Positions 16,559 through 25,209 of a stretch of 64,000 nucleotides of DNA are shown in pieces. The translations under genes and the position numbers were made by a program. The stretch is from an uncultured Neomegalonema sp. Lineage in GTDB: Bacteria; Pseudomonadota; Alphaproteobacteria; Rhodobacterales; Rhodobacteraceae. The DNA lies in contig CALFAK010000066.1 of NCBI GenBank assembly GCA_937948985.1, forward strand, positions 1-64,000. Reading direction: 5' to 3'. Position 1 is the stretch's first letter, and each line of letters opens with the position of its first letter. The notes under the pieces were generated by a model. The model was given only the letters and a program-made list of their open reading frames with translations, was not told the origin of the DNA and did no database searches.

Positions 16559-17905
16559 ATGTTGAAGCATTCGGTCCATGAAACATCACAGGATATCTGC
16601 CGCTATTTTTGGCGTCGGCAAATGCTGTATGCGGGTGCGTGTTTGCTGACGGGTTTTTACTACGATGTGAAAATCGCGGTGCTGAGCAACCTGATGTTTC
16701 TTATCACAGAATTATTCCAGTTTCTGGTGGCCCGGCGTGCGTTGCGCAACCCTGATGCGGATGAGCCGGAAGTGCGGCGGTTGAACCGCTGGCTTTTTAT
16801 CACCGGGATCGTGAATGTGCTGTCGATCCTGGTCGCCGCCAATCTTGTGGCACTGGTCAATCCCTCAGAATATCAAACATTGCCGCTGATCTTTTTGCTG
16901 GCCGCCGCGCTGTATGTGGCCAATCGCAATCATCATCTGATCGAGACGATGATCGCGCGGTTGCTGATCTTGGGTCTGGCGATGGTGATGGTCGCCGCGC
17001 AGGATATTGTTCTGCTTAGGCCGTCTTTGGACTCGCCGATCTGGATGCAGTTTATCGCGGTCTGTTTCACGCTGTACCTGATCGCGGATTGTGCGATGCG
17101 GTCGCGGGATTCCTATGTTTGCCGTTATGAGCAGATGAGCGAGTTGCGTGCGGCGCGCGATGCGGCACGCCAGGCGCATACCGACAAGAATGCCACCATC
17201 GCCGCGCTGACCCATGATTTGCGCACGCCGCTGAATGCAATGCTGGGCACCGCGCAACTGCTGGACATGACCGATTTAAGCTTGAAGCAATCGGAATATG
17301 CGAACACGATCATTTCGGCGGGTTGGTATTTGAATACATTGCTGTCGGATATCCTTGATGCCGAAAAGCTGGCGGCGGGTAAGATGAGCATCCATCCCAT
17401 CGAAAGCGATCCCTGCGCATTATTGCAAGAGGTACTGACCCTGCACAGAGGCGCGGCGCGTGCGAAGGGGATTGAACTTATCCTCGATGTTGACCCGCAG
17501 ATGCCCGACCTCGTGATGTTTGATCCGGTCAGGGTGATGCAAGCGGTGAATAATCTGGCCTCGAACGCGATCAAGTTTACCGCCGAGGGGCAAGTATTGA
17601 TACGCGCGCGATGTGCCGCTGCCCCTGATGGCGTGTCGCTGGAGATCAGCGTGCAAGACACAGGCATCGGGATCACGCCGGAGGATGCGGCACAGTTGTT
17701 CAAACCGTTTGCGCAGGCCGGGGCGGGGAGCGATTTCAGTAATAACGGGTCGGGCCTCGGCCTGTGGATTTCGCGCAGCCTGATGGAAGCGATGGACGGT
17801 GACGTCAGCCTTGAAAGCGTGCCGGGGGAAGGATCGACCTTCACATTGCACTTTGTCGCGGGCGCGGTAGAGGCACAGGCGCCAGAACTGGCTATTGCGG
17901 TTTGA
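16559..17905 (+). CDS. Membrane-bound sensor histidine kinase without adjacent response regulator
   Basis: 448 residues. Five probable membrane helices occupy about residues 24-180, with almost no periplasmic domain, so the signal is likely sensed in or near the membrane. The dimerisation/phosphoacceptor domain carries H219 in ALTHDLRTPLNAMLG. The ATPase domain shows the N box (VNNLASNAIKFT), G1 (DTGIGITPED), F and G2 (GSGLGLWIS) boxes. No receiver domain is fused and no response regulator gene is adjacent, so its partner is elsewhere. It lies 3.5 kb from xoxF; a link to methanol regulation is only a guess. The gene is bracketed by a 16-bp direct repeat. The start codon has no clear ribosome-binding site. 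Confidence 0.88.
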   Translation: MLKHSVHETSQDICRYFWRRQMLYAGACLLTGFYYDVKIAVLSNLMFLITELFQFLVARRALRNPDADEPEVRRLNRWLFITGIVNVLSILVAANLVALVNPSEYQTLPLIFLLAAALYVANRNHHLIETMIARLLILGLAMVMVAAQDIVLLRPSLDSPIWMQFIAVCFTLYLIADCAMRSRDSYVCRYEQMSELRAARDAARQAHTDKNATIAALTHDLRTPLNAMLGTAQLLDMTDLSLKQSEYANTIISAGWYLNTLLSDILDAEKLAAGKMSIHPIESDPCALLQEVLTLHRGAARAKGIELILDVDPQMPDLVMFDPVRVMQAVNNLASNAIKFTAEGQVLIRARCAAAPDGVSLEISVQDTGIGITPEDAAQLFKPFAQAGAGSDFSNNGSGLGLWISRSLMEAMDGDVSLESVPGEGSTFTLHFVAGAVEAQAPELAIAV

Positions 17906-17916
17906 GTGTTGCGAAA
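17901..17916. repeat. Right copy of the 16-bp direct repeat flanking the histidine kinase gene
   Basis: TTTGAGTGTTGCGAAA, identical to 16488-16503. The stop codon TGA of the kinase gene lies inside this copy (17903-17905). Confidence 0.7.
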
Positions 17917-17994
17917 GCGTATCGAAGGCGACTCTCCTTGAAATGATTCTACGCCCCCGTTAGAGCGGTACAGCATTCAAATCGGGGGATTGTG

Positions 17995-18849
17995 ATGAGC
18001 CGTATTGTCTACGTGAACGGGGCGTTTTTGCCTGAGGAAGACGCGAAAATTTCGATCTTTGATCGCGGGTTTTTGTTTGCCGATGGCGTTTATGAAGTGT
18101 CGTCAGTGATTGGCGGGAAGCTGATCGATAATGATGCTCATACGCGGCGGTTGGCGCGCTCGCTTGACGCGTTAAAGATGACCTCGCCCGTTCCGCTGGA
18201 GGAAATTCCGGCCATTCAGGCACGGCTTATCGCGGAAAACGCCGTAGATGAGGGGATGGTTTATCTGCAAGTCAGTCGCGGCGTGGCGGAGCGGGATTTT
18301 ACCTTCCCTGAAACCGAGCAGCCCAGCCTTGTGATGTTCACGCAAAGCCGCCCGATTGTGAAAAGCAAGAAGGCCGATAGCGGGATCAGTGTTGTCTCGC
18401 AGGACGATATCCGCTGGGGGCGGCGCGATATTAAAACCGTGCAGTTGCTCGCGCAATCGCTGGCTAAACAGGCGGCAGCCGAGCAGGGGGCCGATGACGC
18501 GTGGATGGTCGAGGACGGGTTTGTGACCGAAGGCTCGTCCAACAACGCGTTCATTATCACCACCGACGGTACGATCATCACGCGGCAGCTGAGCACGGAT
18601 ATTCTGCATGGCATCACCCGCCGAGCGGTGCTGGACATTGCCGCAGCCGAGGGACTGACGGTTGAGGAACGGCCCTTCACGATTGCAGAGGCGCAAGCGG
18701 CGGCGGAGGCGTTTTCGACCAGCGCGTCGTCGTTTGTGATGCCCGTGGTCAGCATTGACGGAAAGACCATCAGTCAAGGTGTACCGGGGCCAATCAGCCA
18801 AAAGCTGCGCCAACGTTATATTGAACTCGCAATTGAGGCGGCCACTTAA
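17995..18849 (+). CDS. dat: D-amino acid aminotransferase (class IV PLP aminotransferase)
   Basis: 284 residues; a class IV aminotransferase that interconverts D-amino acids and 2-oxo acids, giving D-Ala or D-Glu for the cell wall or feeding D-amino acid breakdown. The PLP lysine is K147 (RRDIKTVQLL), with E179 in VTEGSSNN as the cofactor-nitrogen partner and SIFDRGFLFADGVYE at the N-terminus. GGGGGA precedes; a GTG one codon earlier is also possible. Distinguishing dat from branched-chain aminotransferase or aminodeoxychorismate lyase is family-level, but FLFADGVYEV favours dat. It overlaps the next gene by one base. Confidence 0.85.
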   Translation: MSRIVYVNGAFLPEEDAKISIFDRGFLFADGVYEVSSVIGGKLIDNDAHTRRLARSLDALKMTSPVPLEEIPAIQARLIAENAVDEGMVYLQVSRGVAERDFTFPETEQPSLVMFTQSRPIVKSKKADSGISVVSQDDIRWGRRDIKTVQLLAQSLAKQAAAEQGADDAWMVEDGFVTEGSSNNAFIITTDGTIITRQLSTDILHGITRRAVLDIAAAEGLTVEERPFTIAEAQAAAEAFSTSASSFVMPVVSIDGKTISQGVPGPISQKLRQRYIELAIEAAT

Positions 18850-20078
18850 TGGATCCTGTCAAACGTCAGTACGAAGCCTATCCCTACCCTGAGCGCGATC
18901 CGGCGGAAGAAGCGGGGCGGTTGATTATCGGCTCGCCCAGCCATCCGTTCGAGATCGACCATTTCCTGTTCGCGGGGGCGCGTGACTGGTCGCAGCCGTT
19001 TCGGGTGCTGGTGGCCGGCGGGGGAACCGGCGACGGGCTGATCATGCTGGCGCAGGTACTGGCCGATTGTCAGGTGAACGCGGAGATCGTCTATCTCGAC
19101 ATGTCTACCGCAAGCCGGGCGATTGCCGAGGCGCGCGCGGCGGCGCGGGGTCTGACGAACATCCGGTTTGAGACGGCGGATTTGCTGAACGCGGCAGAGT
19201 ATGGCCTGTTTGACTATATCGATTGCTGCGGCGTGTTGCACCACCTGCCTGATCCCGATGCGGGGTTTGCGGCGCTGCGCGCGGCACTGGCCGAGGGTGG
19301 CGGCATGGGGGCGATGGTCTATGCGCCCTATGGCCGCGAGGGTGTGTATCAGATGCAGGACGCGCTGCGCACGCTGGTCGGGGAAGATGATCCTGAGACG
19401 CAGGTGGCGCGGGCAAAGGTGGTGTTTGAGGCACTGCCCCCGACCAACGGTTTGAAGCGTAATCCGTTCGTGCATGACCATCTTGAGGGCGGTGATGCGG
19501 GGTTCTATGATCTGCTGCTGCACAGCCGCGACCGTGCCTATGACGTGCCCGCGTTGTTCGATGCGGTGGATCGGGCGGATATGCGCTTGCTGTCGTTCAC
19601 CTCGCCGGGACGGTACGATCCGCGCATGATGCTGCGCGACCCTATACTGCGCGAACGTGTGGTTGCGTTGCCCTATCGTGAGCAAGCGGCGGTGGCCGAG
19701 CGGTTATCGGGCAATATGAAGGTGCATAATTTCTATGCGGTGGCCAAAGGGGCCGAGGCGGGGCGGATCGCGATGCCGGGACCGGAGGCCGTGCCGTGCA
19801 TCATCGGGGCATCCCCTGCGGCACTGGCGGAATCCATCCATAAATCGGGCGGCATTCGCGGTGAGTTTGACGGGCTGGCTTTCCAACGCGCGTTGCCGCC
19901 GGAGACAGCCGGCATTGTGATGAACATGGACGGCAAGCGCAGCGTTGACGATATTCGGGCGATGCTGGGCTGGCGGAACGACAAGTTCGAGCCGTTATTC
20001 GCAAACCTCTATCAGCCGCTGAACAATTTCGGACTGCTGCGGTTCAGTGGGCTGCAACGGCGGATGGGGATGTCTTAA
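18849..20078 (+). CDS. Class I SAM-dependent methyltransferase
   Basis: 409 residues. Opens with VKRQYEAYPYPERDPAEE, a motif seen in a group of bacterial methyltransferases, followed by the SAM-binding VLVAGGGTGDG at about 54-64 and DCCGVLHHLPDPDAGFAAL, the usual post-II motif. The C-terminal third (from about 310) is a separate domain with no recognised catalytic motif, ending in a winged-helix-like stretch (MDGKRSVDDIRAMLGW). The substrate is unknown. The ATG shares one base with the dat stop (TAATG), so the two genes form a translationally coupled pair. Confidence 0.8.
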   Translation: MDPVKRQYEAYPYPERDPAEEAGRLIIGSPSHPFEIDHFLFAGARDWSQPFRVLVAGGGTGDGLIMLAQVLADCQVNAEIVYLDMSTASRAIAEARAAARGLTNIRFETADLLNAAEYGLFDYIDCCGVLHHLPDPDAGFAALRAALAEGGGMGAMVYAPYGREGVYQMQDALRTLVGEDDPETQVARAKVVFEALPPTNGLKRNPFVHDHLEGGDAGFYDLLLHSRDRAYDVPALFDAVDRADMRLLSFTSPGRYDPRMMLRDPILRERVVALPYREQAAVAERLSGNMKVHNFYAVAKGAEAGRIAMPGPEAVPCIIGASPAALAESIHKSGGIRGEFDGLAFQRALPPETAGIVMNMDGKRSVDDIRAMLGWRNDKFEPLFANLYQPLNNFGLLRFSGLQRRMGMS

Positions 20079-20113
20079 GACATGTGTCGGGGTGATTGCA
20101 TAAACCACCCACC

Positions 20114-23100
20114 CTACTCCGCCGCCCTCTGATACGAAGGCACGACCCGCTCGTCATCCGCAAACTCAACCACTGTATCGTCGTGACGCCAAGGATGCGG
20201 ATCACGGATCGTGCGGCCACTCAGCTTCCAGCGCAGCATTTTGCGGAACGAGCCAATCGCCATCTGTATGTCATGGGAAATCGCCATCACGGACGGCGTC
20301 ACCAGCAAGACCAGCACAACCCCGAACCCCAGTCCGAACGCCAATGTCACCACGGTCGGCTTCAAGAACAACGCCTGACGGCTTGTCTCGTACAGCAGTG
20401 GCGCAAGACCGCCCACTGTCGTCAACGTGGTCAGCAAAACGGCGCGCAAACGGTCTACCGATCCCTCGATAATGCTCGGTATCATCGCCCGCTTTTCGGC
20501 ATATTCGTCGATGGTCGTAACCAAGACGATGGAGTCGTTGATGATAATCCCCGTCATCCCGATCAACCCCACGACCGAGAACATGCTCAAGGACATACCC
20601 CACCAATAATGCCCCCACATCGCCCCGATAAGGCCGAATGGTATCACCAGCATCACCACCAAAGGGCGCGTCCATGAGGAGAAAACCCAGCACAGCGTGA
20701 GGTAAATCCCCGCAAGACAGAGCATAAAGCCAACCAGCGCATCACTCAGGAAGTCGTTCTCGTCCTGCGACAGCCCCGCCAGCACGTAAGACACACCGTA
20801 TTCACTTGCAATCGCGGGCAGCAGCGTACCCTCCAGAACCTCATAGACCGCCGCCTGTGCGCCCGGAACCTCCGCAATCTCGCCTGTCACCGCCGCCGTG
20901 CGCAGCCCGTCCTGCCGCTTGATCGCGGCAAAGCCCTGCCGCGAACGGATTTCCACAATCTCACCCAGCGTCACAATCGCCCCGCCTGGCGCGCGGATAT
21001 AAGCACGGTCCAGATAATCCGCCCCGATCTCCGCATCCGGCGGTTTCACGGTGACGGTCACCTGCCGCGAGTTTCGCGCAAACTCCGTCGCGTCAATCCC
21101 GCTCAGGCGCCCACGCAATTCGCGGCCCAAAGTCTGCGTTGTGAAGCCAAGCGCTTCTCCGCGCGGGGTCAGGCTCAGGACCAATTCGACCTTGTCATAG
21201 GTCAGCGTATCATCAAGACCGGATACGTTCGGCAGGTCTTTCAGACCCGCTTTCAGGGCCTCGGACGCCGCCTTCAACGTTTCCGCATCCGCCCCGGCAA
21301 AGCGCACATCAATCGCATCACCGCCCGGTCCGCCCCGCGCACTGCGCAATGAGAACAGCTCAACCTCCGGCGCAACATTGATCTCCGCATCCCACTCACC
21401 AAGGAATTGGAACGAGGAATAGGGCCGCAAATCCGCATCGATCAGCGCCGCCTGAAAGCCCCCGATTAAGTCTTTGGGTTTGTTATCCCCCGCCGAAAAC
21501 CGCCACCCGACCGTATCGCCCAGCGTCGCTTGCGAAAAATCCAGCGGGGCGGTGCCATAGCGCTGTTCATAGCGTTCGTTGACCACATTCAACGCGCGAT
21601 CCATCTCATCCAGCATCGCGCGGGTATCCTCACGCTTTGCGCCGGATTGCATGATGACATTGGCCGAAATCGTACCTTGTTCAGGCCGCGAGAAAAACTC
21701 CCAGCGCACCGTGCCGTCCACCAACATCGACACCGCGATCAGCAAGGCCGTTATCGCCGCAGATACTGTCAGGTACCGCAACCGAACCACCCACGTGATA
21801 AACGGACGGAAAATCTTTTCCCGAAACCAACGGAACCCCATATTGAACCAGCGGCTCGGCAGATCGTACCAAGGTTCACTATTCTTCGCTGCCAAAGCAT
21901 GGCGCATGTGGGCTGGCAGGATCAGGAAGGACTCGATCAGCGAGGCGATAATCACCGCGCACACGACCAACGGAATCGCCCCGATCAGAGAGCCGAAACG
22001 CCCGCCAACCGCCATCAATCCGGCAAAAGCGATGATGGTTGTAATAGATGCGCTGACCACAGGCCCGGACATCCGCCGCGCGGCGGTGGCGGCGGCCCCT
22101 GAGGGTGAATACCCCTTTCGCCGCAGCGCATCGGCGTGCTCACCCACCACAATCGCATCATCGACGATAATGCCGAGGCTGATAATCATCCCGAACATCG
22201 AAATCATGTTCAGAGTCTGCCCGCTGGCATACATAATCCCCAGCGTCGCGGCGATGGAGATCGGAATACCCGCCGCCACCCAAAACGCCGTCCGCGCCGA
22301 CAGGAACAGGAACAACAGACCCAGCACCAAAACCAACCCGGTCAGGCCGTTACGCACCAACATCCCAAGCCGATCCTTGATCGGTTCCGCCCGCGAACGA
22401 CCCCAAACGATTTCAACATCTTTGGGCAGCGTGGCACTGGTGTCATCAACGACCTGCTCAACAATCTCCTGAATTGCAATGGCGTCCCCGCTGGCATCGC
22501 GCTCAACACTGATAATGATGCTCGGAATACCGCCCCGGAACACCTCAACGCCGTCCTCAAAACCCGCATCCGTGATGCTTGCCACATCCCGCAAAAACAG
22601 CTGCGAGCCGTCGGCCAGCGCCCGAATGGGTGTCGAGCCGATCTCACCAATTGTCCGCCGATCCTCACCCGCCCTGATCCGCAGATCACGGGCATCAACA
22701 TCGCCAGTCGGCACACCTGTGGCACGCCGTGTAATCGCATCGGCGACTTCGGTAAGGGTCAGATTATGGCGCAGCAGAGCCTCTTCATTCGGCTCAACAA
22801 AGATCCTGCCTTCGGGAATACCGCTCACAGAGGTTTGCGGAACACCTTTCGCGAACAGGCGGGCGATAACTTCGTCGGAATAATCGGTCAGGCGATCCAC
22901 CCCGACATTGCCCGTAATCGCAATATCCACCACGCGGTCACGAAAGACACCGCGCCGGACGGTCGGCTCTTCAATTTCTTCGGGCAGCGTGGTGATCGAA
23001 TCCACCGCTGTCTGTACATCATCGGTCGCACGGCCCATATCCCAGCCGTCCTCGAACGTCAGAACAACACTGGCAGATCCTTCACGCGAGCTGGAATTGA

Positions 23101-23374
23101 CCTCCTCAACACCCGGAATCGCAAGCAGCGGCGGCTCGATATTGGCGACAACGCCCTCATCCACGTCCTGCGCGCCGGCCCCTTGCCAGACCACATTGAC
23201 GCTGACGGTATCGCGCACAATGTCAGGAAAAAACTGCGCCCGCAGCTTGGTCGCCGCGAAGAACCCGGACAGCAGCATAAGCATAAGCAACAGGTTCGCG
23301 GCTGTACGGTGCCGCACGAAATACCCCAGAAAGCCCTTACCCGCGTCATCAGGATTGTCTTTTACGCCGATCAT
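20114..23374 (-). CDS. RND efflux pump inner-membrane protein (AcrB/MexF/HAE1-like)
   Basis: 1,086 residues, with the standard RND layout: one membrane helix at about 22-43, a large periplasmic loop, a block of helices, and the same pattern repeated. The proton-relay motif in the fourth helix is GIIVDDAIVVGEH, retaining the two essential aspartates. Closest in look to the HAE1-type pumps found with a short adaptor in alphaproteobacteria; the substrate is unknown. It is downstream of its adaptor gene on the same strand, with 139 bp between. No outer-membrane factor gene is adjacent, so a shared TolC is likely. Confidence 0.9.
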   Translation of the reverse strand: MIGVKDNPDDAGKGFLGYFVRHRTAANLLLMLMLLSGFFAATKLRAQFFPDIVRDTVSVNVVWQGAGAQDVDEGVVANIEPPLLAIPGVEEVNSSSREGSASVVLTFEDGWDMGRATDDVQTAVDSITTLPEEIEEPTVRRGVFRDRVVDIAITGNVGVDRLTDYSDEVIARLFAKGVPQTSVSGIPEGRIFVEPNEEALLRHNLTLTEVADAITRRATGVPTGDVDARDLRIRAGEDRRTIGEIGSTPIRALADGSQLFLRDVASITDAGFEDGVEVFRGGIPSIIISVERDASGDAIAIQEIVEQVVDDTSATLPKDVEIVWGRSRAEPIKDRLGMLVRNGLTGLVLVLGLLFLFLSARTAFWVAAGIPISIAATLGIMYASGQTLNMISMFGMIISLGIIVDDAIVVGEHADALRRKGYSPSGAAATAARRMSGPVVSASITTIIAFAGLMAVGGRFGSLIGAIPLVVCAVIIASLIESFLILPAHMRHALAAKNSEPWYDLPSRWFNMGFRWFREKIFRPFITWVVRLRYLTVSAAITALLIAVSMLVDGTVRWEFFSRPEQGTISANVIMQSGAKREDTRAMLDEMDRALNVVNERYEQRYGTAPLDFSQATLGDTVGWRFSAGDNKPKDLIGGFQAALIDADLRPYSSFQFLGEWDAEINVAPEVELFSLRSARGGPGGDAIDVRFAGADAETLKAASEALKAGLKDLPNVSGLDDTLTYDKVELVLSLTPRGEALGFTTQTLGRELRGRLSGIDATEFARNSRQVTVTVKPPDAEIGADYLDRAYIRAPGGAIVTLGEIVEIRSRQGFAAIKRQDGLRTAAVTGEIAEVPGAQAAVYEVLEGTLLPAIASEYGVSYVLAGLSQDENDFLSDALVGFMLCLAGIYLTLCWVFSSWTRPLVVMLVIPFGLIGAMWGHYWWGMSLSMFSVVGLIGMTGIIINDSIVLVTTIDEYAEKRAMIPSIIEGSVDRLRAVLLTTLTTVGGLAPLLYETSRQALFLKPTVVTLAFGLGFGVVLVLLVTPSVMAISHDIQMAIGSFRKMLRWKLSGRTIRDPHPWRHDDTVVEFADDERVVPSYQRAAE

Positions 23375-23413
23375 GAGGATGCCTCAAAACCAAAGCCCTG
23401 CCCCGAACGCGAT

Positions 23414-23430
23414 GCGGCATAAAATGCCGC
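23414..23430 (-). other. Intercistronic hairpin between RND adaptor and pump
   Basis: GCGGCAT-AAA-ATGCCGC is a perfect 7-bp inverted repeat in the 139-bp gap between the adaptor stop and the pump start. It lacks a U-run, so it may stabilise or process the mRNA rather than terminate. Confidence 0.4.
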
Positions 23431-23513
23431 TTCGCAGATGCGGGTCCTCGCGCGTGTATGCGTTGACAATAGAGGCCCCGCATGGGGGTGCGGCGAAGGA
23501 AACATTTGAGCGG

Positions 23514-24986
23514 TCATTCCGATTTCGCCTCCGGCTTGGATGGCCGCCCATCGCCCTGACCTGCGCCTTCGGGCCGTCCTTTACCCTCCGGCTTTCCACC
23601 ACCCTCTTTGCCTTTACCTTCGGGCGGCCCACCGGGCTTATCGCCGCCGGGGATAGCCCGCGCCGCGCGGCGTTTGCGACGCTCAGCCGCTTTCTTCTTC
23701 GCCTCTTCCTGCGCGACTTTCGCTTCCTCAAGATTCTGTACCTTGATACCGGGACCAAGCTGAGGACGCAGTTCAGCAACGATCCGCCGACCGAACGGCG
23801 CATCCCCGATGATCAGCGAATCCGGCATCCGCCGCACGATCTTCACCTTTGCGACAGACAAGCGACTATTATCGTCAATTATGAAAATCTGACCATCTTC
23901 CGTTGCGGCACGGGCCGGAATTTCCGCCACATTCTGCAATGGCGGCTCGGTAATCCGGACGCTTACAAAGTCACCGGGCCGCAACGGCGACCCTTCCTTG
24001 CCCGAAATCGTGGCATAGACCGTGCGCCCGCCCTCAGCCTGCGTTGTGGCGGCAATCCGGTCGAGCACGGCATCTGTTTCAATATTCCGCTCTCCCAATG
24101 AAAGCCCGACCTGCGCTTTCAACGACAGTAAACGCCCGTCATCATCCAGAACACGCGCAAATTGCTGATCACTCAGGCGAAACGCCACTTCCAACGAGTT
24201 GAGATCGATCAACCTCGCCAGCGTCTCATTACTCGAAACCAACCGCCCCAGCGCCGCCGAAGTTTCAGTCAAAACCCCGGCGTAAGGCGCAACGACAGCC
24301 GTCTCGGAAAGATCCCGCCGCGTGGTCGAAACACTGATCCCCGCCCGCTCAATCGCCAGCTGCGCCTGCTCGACCTGCTTTTCCGCATTCGCCAATGCCT
24401 GTTGACGCGTGATGACCGCTTGCTGCGCACTCACCAACGCAAGTTGAGCCGTCTCCACGGTTACCCGCGCGGCAACCCCGCGATTGGCGAGATCCACCTG
24501 CCGCTTCAGCGCCTCTTTGCGCAGGTTCGCCTGGCCCCGTGCCGCCGATAGCTCGGCCCGCGCCAAACTGACTGACTGCGCCGCTTGTGCTTCGCGTGAG
24601 CGCGCGTCGGCCAATCCTGCCATCGCATCCGCCTCCCGCGAGCGGGTATCGGCGGGGTCAATACGCAGCAATGTTTCACCCGACGCAATCTCAACCCCGT
24701 CACGGAAACCGCGCGCCATATCGACAATCCGCCCCGATTGTGCCGCACGCAACTCCAGCGTCCGCCCGGCCTGCACCGTGCCATAGGCTTTCATGATCGG
24801 TGTAGCGGAAGTCGGCTCAAGCAGCAGGTCGCGCACAGTATAAACCCGTTCAGGCGCGGGTTTTTTAGGACGCTCTTTCGCGGCTTCGGTACGCGCATCA
24901 GACATGCGGCTAACGCCATAGGCCAGCGTCCCGGCGCAAAGCGCAAGAATAACAAAACCCACCAATGCGCGAACGAAAAACCGCAT
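23514..24986 (-). CDS. RND efflux periplasmic adaptor (membrane fusion protein) with charged C-terminal tail
   Basis: 490 residues from ATG 24986. One N-terminal membrane anchor (RFFVRALVGFVILALCAGTLA), a barrel-sandwich (lipoyl) half at about 55-100, a long alpha-hairpin (about 105-215: DARSREAQAAQSVSLARAEL and partner), the second lipoyl half (APYAGVLTE), and a beta-barrel domain to about 400. The last 70 residues are unusual: a helix rich in Lys/Arg/Ala (EEAKKKAAERRKRRAARA), then a Gly/Pro/Lys-rich tail. The first M of the open frame at 25013 is a TTG and less likely. It precedes the pump gene, matching an adaptor-pump operon. Confidence 0.85.
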   Translation of the reverse strand: MRFFVRALVGFVILALCAGTLAYGVSRMSDARTEAAKERPKKPAPERVYTVRDLLLEPTSATPIMKAYGTVQAGRTLELRAAQSGRIVDMARGFRDGVEIASGETLLRIDPADTRSREADAMAGLADARSREAQAAQSVSLARAELSAARGQANLRKEALKRQVDLANRGVAARVTVETAQLALVSAQQAVITRQQALANAEKQVEQAQLAIERAGISVSTTRRDLSETAVVAPYAGVLTETSAALGRLVSSNETLARLIDLNSLEVAFRLSDQQFARVLDDDGRLLSLKAQVGLSLGERNIETDAVLDRIAATTQAEGGRTVYATISGKEGSPLRPGDFVSVRITEPPLQNVAEIPARAATEDGQIFIIDDNSRLSVAKVKIVRRMPDSLIIGDAPFGRRIVAELRPQLGPGIKVQNLEEAKVAQEEAKKKAAERRKRRAARAIPGGDKPGGPPEGKGKEGGGKPEGKGRPEGAGQGDGRPSKPEAKSE

Positions 24987-25177
24987 AACCCGCCTATATT
25001 TAACCCCCGACAAAGCTCATACGCTTCAACAACGCCATTCCGTCGGACACTAACGGATATAGAACGGTTCGCTTTGGCTTCTCTTAAATAATCAAGTAAC
25101 GCCAAAAGATGATTTCACGACGGTGTGATTTCCTGCAGGTTTCCAATCTTGCGTTGCGATGCCCGGCGCTCTAATTG

Positions 25178-25197
25178 TTGGTCAACCAGTTGGTTGA
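25178..25197. promoter_or_regulatory. Nested inverted repeats just upstream of gshA
   Basis: TCAACCA (25182-25188) and TGGTTGA (25191-25197) form a 7-bp inverted repeat separated by 2 nt, and TGGT-CA-ACCA overlaps it on the left. It directly abuts the AAGGGA ribosome-binding site of gshA. TGGT/ACCA half-sites are typical of GntR-family operators; alternatively the RNA hairpin could affect translation start. Confidence 0.4.
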
Positions 25198-25209
25198 AAG
25201 GGACGCCGC

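Noticed and set aside
16532-16560. TTGACA as a -35 box for the histidine kinase
   Set aside because: No -10 element at 16-18 bp, and the start codon would fall inside the promoter.
20114-23422. Long plus-strand frames opposite the RND pump (up to 428 codons)
   Set aside because: Asn/His/Arg-rich mirror frames caused by GC-rich codon use; no domain or start signal.
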